From NCBI GenBank assembly GCA_963514095.1, contig CAUPSS010000009.1, positions 62,001 to 126,000 on the forward strand: 64,000 nt of DNA, given 5' to 3'. Numbering within the stretch: position 1 is the first letter of the stretch; each line of letters opens with the position of its first letter. Below the pieces are notes generated by a model. That model searched no databases. It was not told the origin of the DNA and saw only the letters and a program-made list of their open reading frames with translations. This DNA is from Eutrigla gurnardus (Eukaryota > Chordata > Actinopteri > Perciformes > Triglidae). The position numbers and the translations under genes were made by a program. This document shows positions 63,551-64,000 of this stretch, piece by piece.

Positions 63551-64000
63551 TATAGCCCTGTGATAGACTGGTTACCTGTCTGTATCTACATGTCTCCCTG
63601 TGATAGACTGGTTACCTGTCTGTCTCTACATGTCTCCCTGTGATAGACTGGTCACCTGTCTGTCTGTACATGTCTCCCTGTGATAGACTGGTTACCTGTC
63701 TGTCTCTACATGTCTCCCTGTGATAGACTGGTTACCTGTCTGTCTCTACATGTATAGCCCTGTGATAGACTGGTTACCTGTCTGTATCTACATGTCTCCC
63801 TGTGATAGACTGGTTACCTGTCTGTCTCTACATGTCTCCCTGTGATAGACTGGTCACCTGTCTGTCTCTACATGTCTCCCTGTGATAGACTGGTTACCTG
63901 TCTGTCTTTACATGTCTCCCTGTGATAGACTGGTTACCTGTCTGTCTCTACATGTCTCCCTGTGATAGACTGGTTACCTGTCTGTCTCTACATGTCTCCC
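63551..64000. repeat. Right-edge variant block with 42-bp tatagccctg monomers
   Basis: Two monomers read tacatgtatagccctg instead of tacatgtcagccctg (variable part at 63551 and 63753), making them 42 bp, the only such class seen. Each is followed by a monomer reached through tctgtatctac. The two are 202 bp apart (42 + 4 x 40), a five-monomer step. After the second, T Tc T uT T continue to the window end, which cuts a monomer. This type is not seen elsewhere in the window. Confidence 0.88.

Larger units (their letters stand above)
1..64000. repeat. Continuous 40/41-bp satellite (minisatellite) array filling the window
   Basis: Every line of the window shows the same words in the same order: tacatgtc, a variable 4-5 base head, ctgtgatagactgg, ttacctgtctgtctc. 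Copies are direct, on one strand, with no interruption by unique DNA. Two length classes exist: 40 bp (head tctccctgtg) and 41 bp (head tcagccctgtg). Dividing 64,000 by about 40.3 gives roughly 1,590 monomers. Both edges cut the array, so its true length is larger. The + strand is pyrimidine-rich (ctgtctgtctc). One frame of each monomer holds tandem stops TGA-TAG, and the reverse complement carries TAA (ggtaacc) and TAG (tgtagag), so the array is not protein-coding. This entry covers every stretch without a gene: no other element was seen. Whether the array is centromeric, subtelomeric or interstitial cannot be told from the sequence. Confidence 0.99.

Noticed and set aside
1..64000. CRISPR array
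   Set aside because: Repeats of about 40 bp are contiguous with no unique spacers, and the number and hierarchy are those of a satellite.
1..64000. Telomeric, alpha-satellite or immunoglobulin switch repeat
   Set aside because: There are no TTAGGG-type runs, no 171-bp period or CENP-B box, and no GAGCT/GGGGT pentamers.
1..64000. p53-type RRRCWWGYYY element at acatgtct
   Set aside because: The right half fits, but the left side is cta rather than three purines, so the site is incomplete in the consensus monomer.
1..64000. Plant auxin-response word TGTCTC, about two per monomer
   Set aside because: A six-base word is expected by chance in a ctgtctgtctc-rich repeat, and nothing else points to a plant.
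1..64000. Transposon or retroelement insertion in the array
   Set aside because: No non-monomer sequence, terminal repeats or target-site duplications were found in any line of the window.

Overview
The whole 64 kb window is one uninterrupted tandem-repeat (satellite/minisatellite) array. From the first base to the last it consists of head-to-tail copies of a 40- or 41-bp monomer on one strand. By division there are about 1,590 monomers. Both window edges fall inside the array, so neither end of it is visible. I found no unique sequence, gene, RNA gene, transposon or CRISPR array. Short open frames up to 97 codons exist only because alternating 40- and 41-bp monomers (81 bp = 27 codons) keep one stop-free phase. 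I reject them as genes.

Organism: an array of this size with this hierarchy points to a eukaryotic nuclear genome. CpG is absent from the commonest monomer, and several variants differ by CG to CA/TG changes. That suggests a CpG-methylating host such as a vertebrate, but species and chromosomal location cannot be read from the sequence.

For description I name monomer types. T: head tctccctgtg, 40 bp. C: tccccctgtg, 40 bp. a: tcagccctgtg, 41 bp. p: tcagccctatg, 41 bp. g: tcggccctgtg, 41 bp. h: tcggccccatg, 41 bp, with a tacctg-start form that ends ccatg or ccttg. m: ccacatgtctccatgtg, 40 bp. Prefix u means tcttta and prefix s means tctgta before catg. Suffixes mark tail changes: c = ggtcacc, G = ggttgcc, R = ctgtcggtctc. 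The types occur in recurring order and form an irregular higher-order repeat of roughly 1-2 kb, punctuated by m.

Layout: (1) about 1-14.5 kb holds units with 4.35-4.55 kb spacing, marked by tacatatctcc, gtaacc and acgtg variants. (2) About 14.5-33.4 kb includes a 5,163-bp segment in two direct tandem copies (22416-27578 and 27579-32741) plus older partial relatives, marked by tgtcagtacatg, tccacgtg and ggatacc. (3) About 33.4-50.4 kb is an approximately 8.5-kb direct tandem duplication, nearly identical apart from a 203-bp (5-monomer) difference. (4) About 50.4-63.3 kb is a mosaic of smaller tandem duplications (1,169, 1,006 and 1,099 bp) and partial copies of the 8.5-kb unit. (5) From 63.55 kb a new 42-bp monomer variant (tatagccctg) appears twice, 202 bp apart. 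The array therefore shows nested amplification: monomer, multi-monomer motif, kilobase unit and multi-kilobase segmental duplication. Shared rare mutations allow the copies to be ordered in time.
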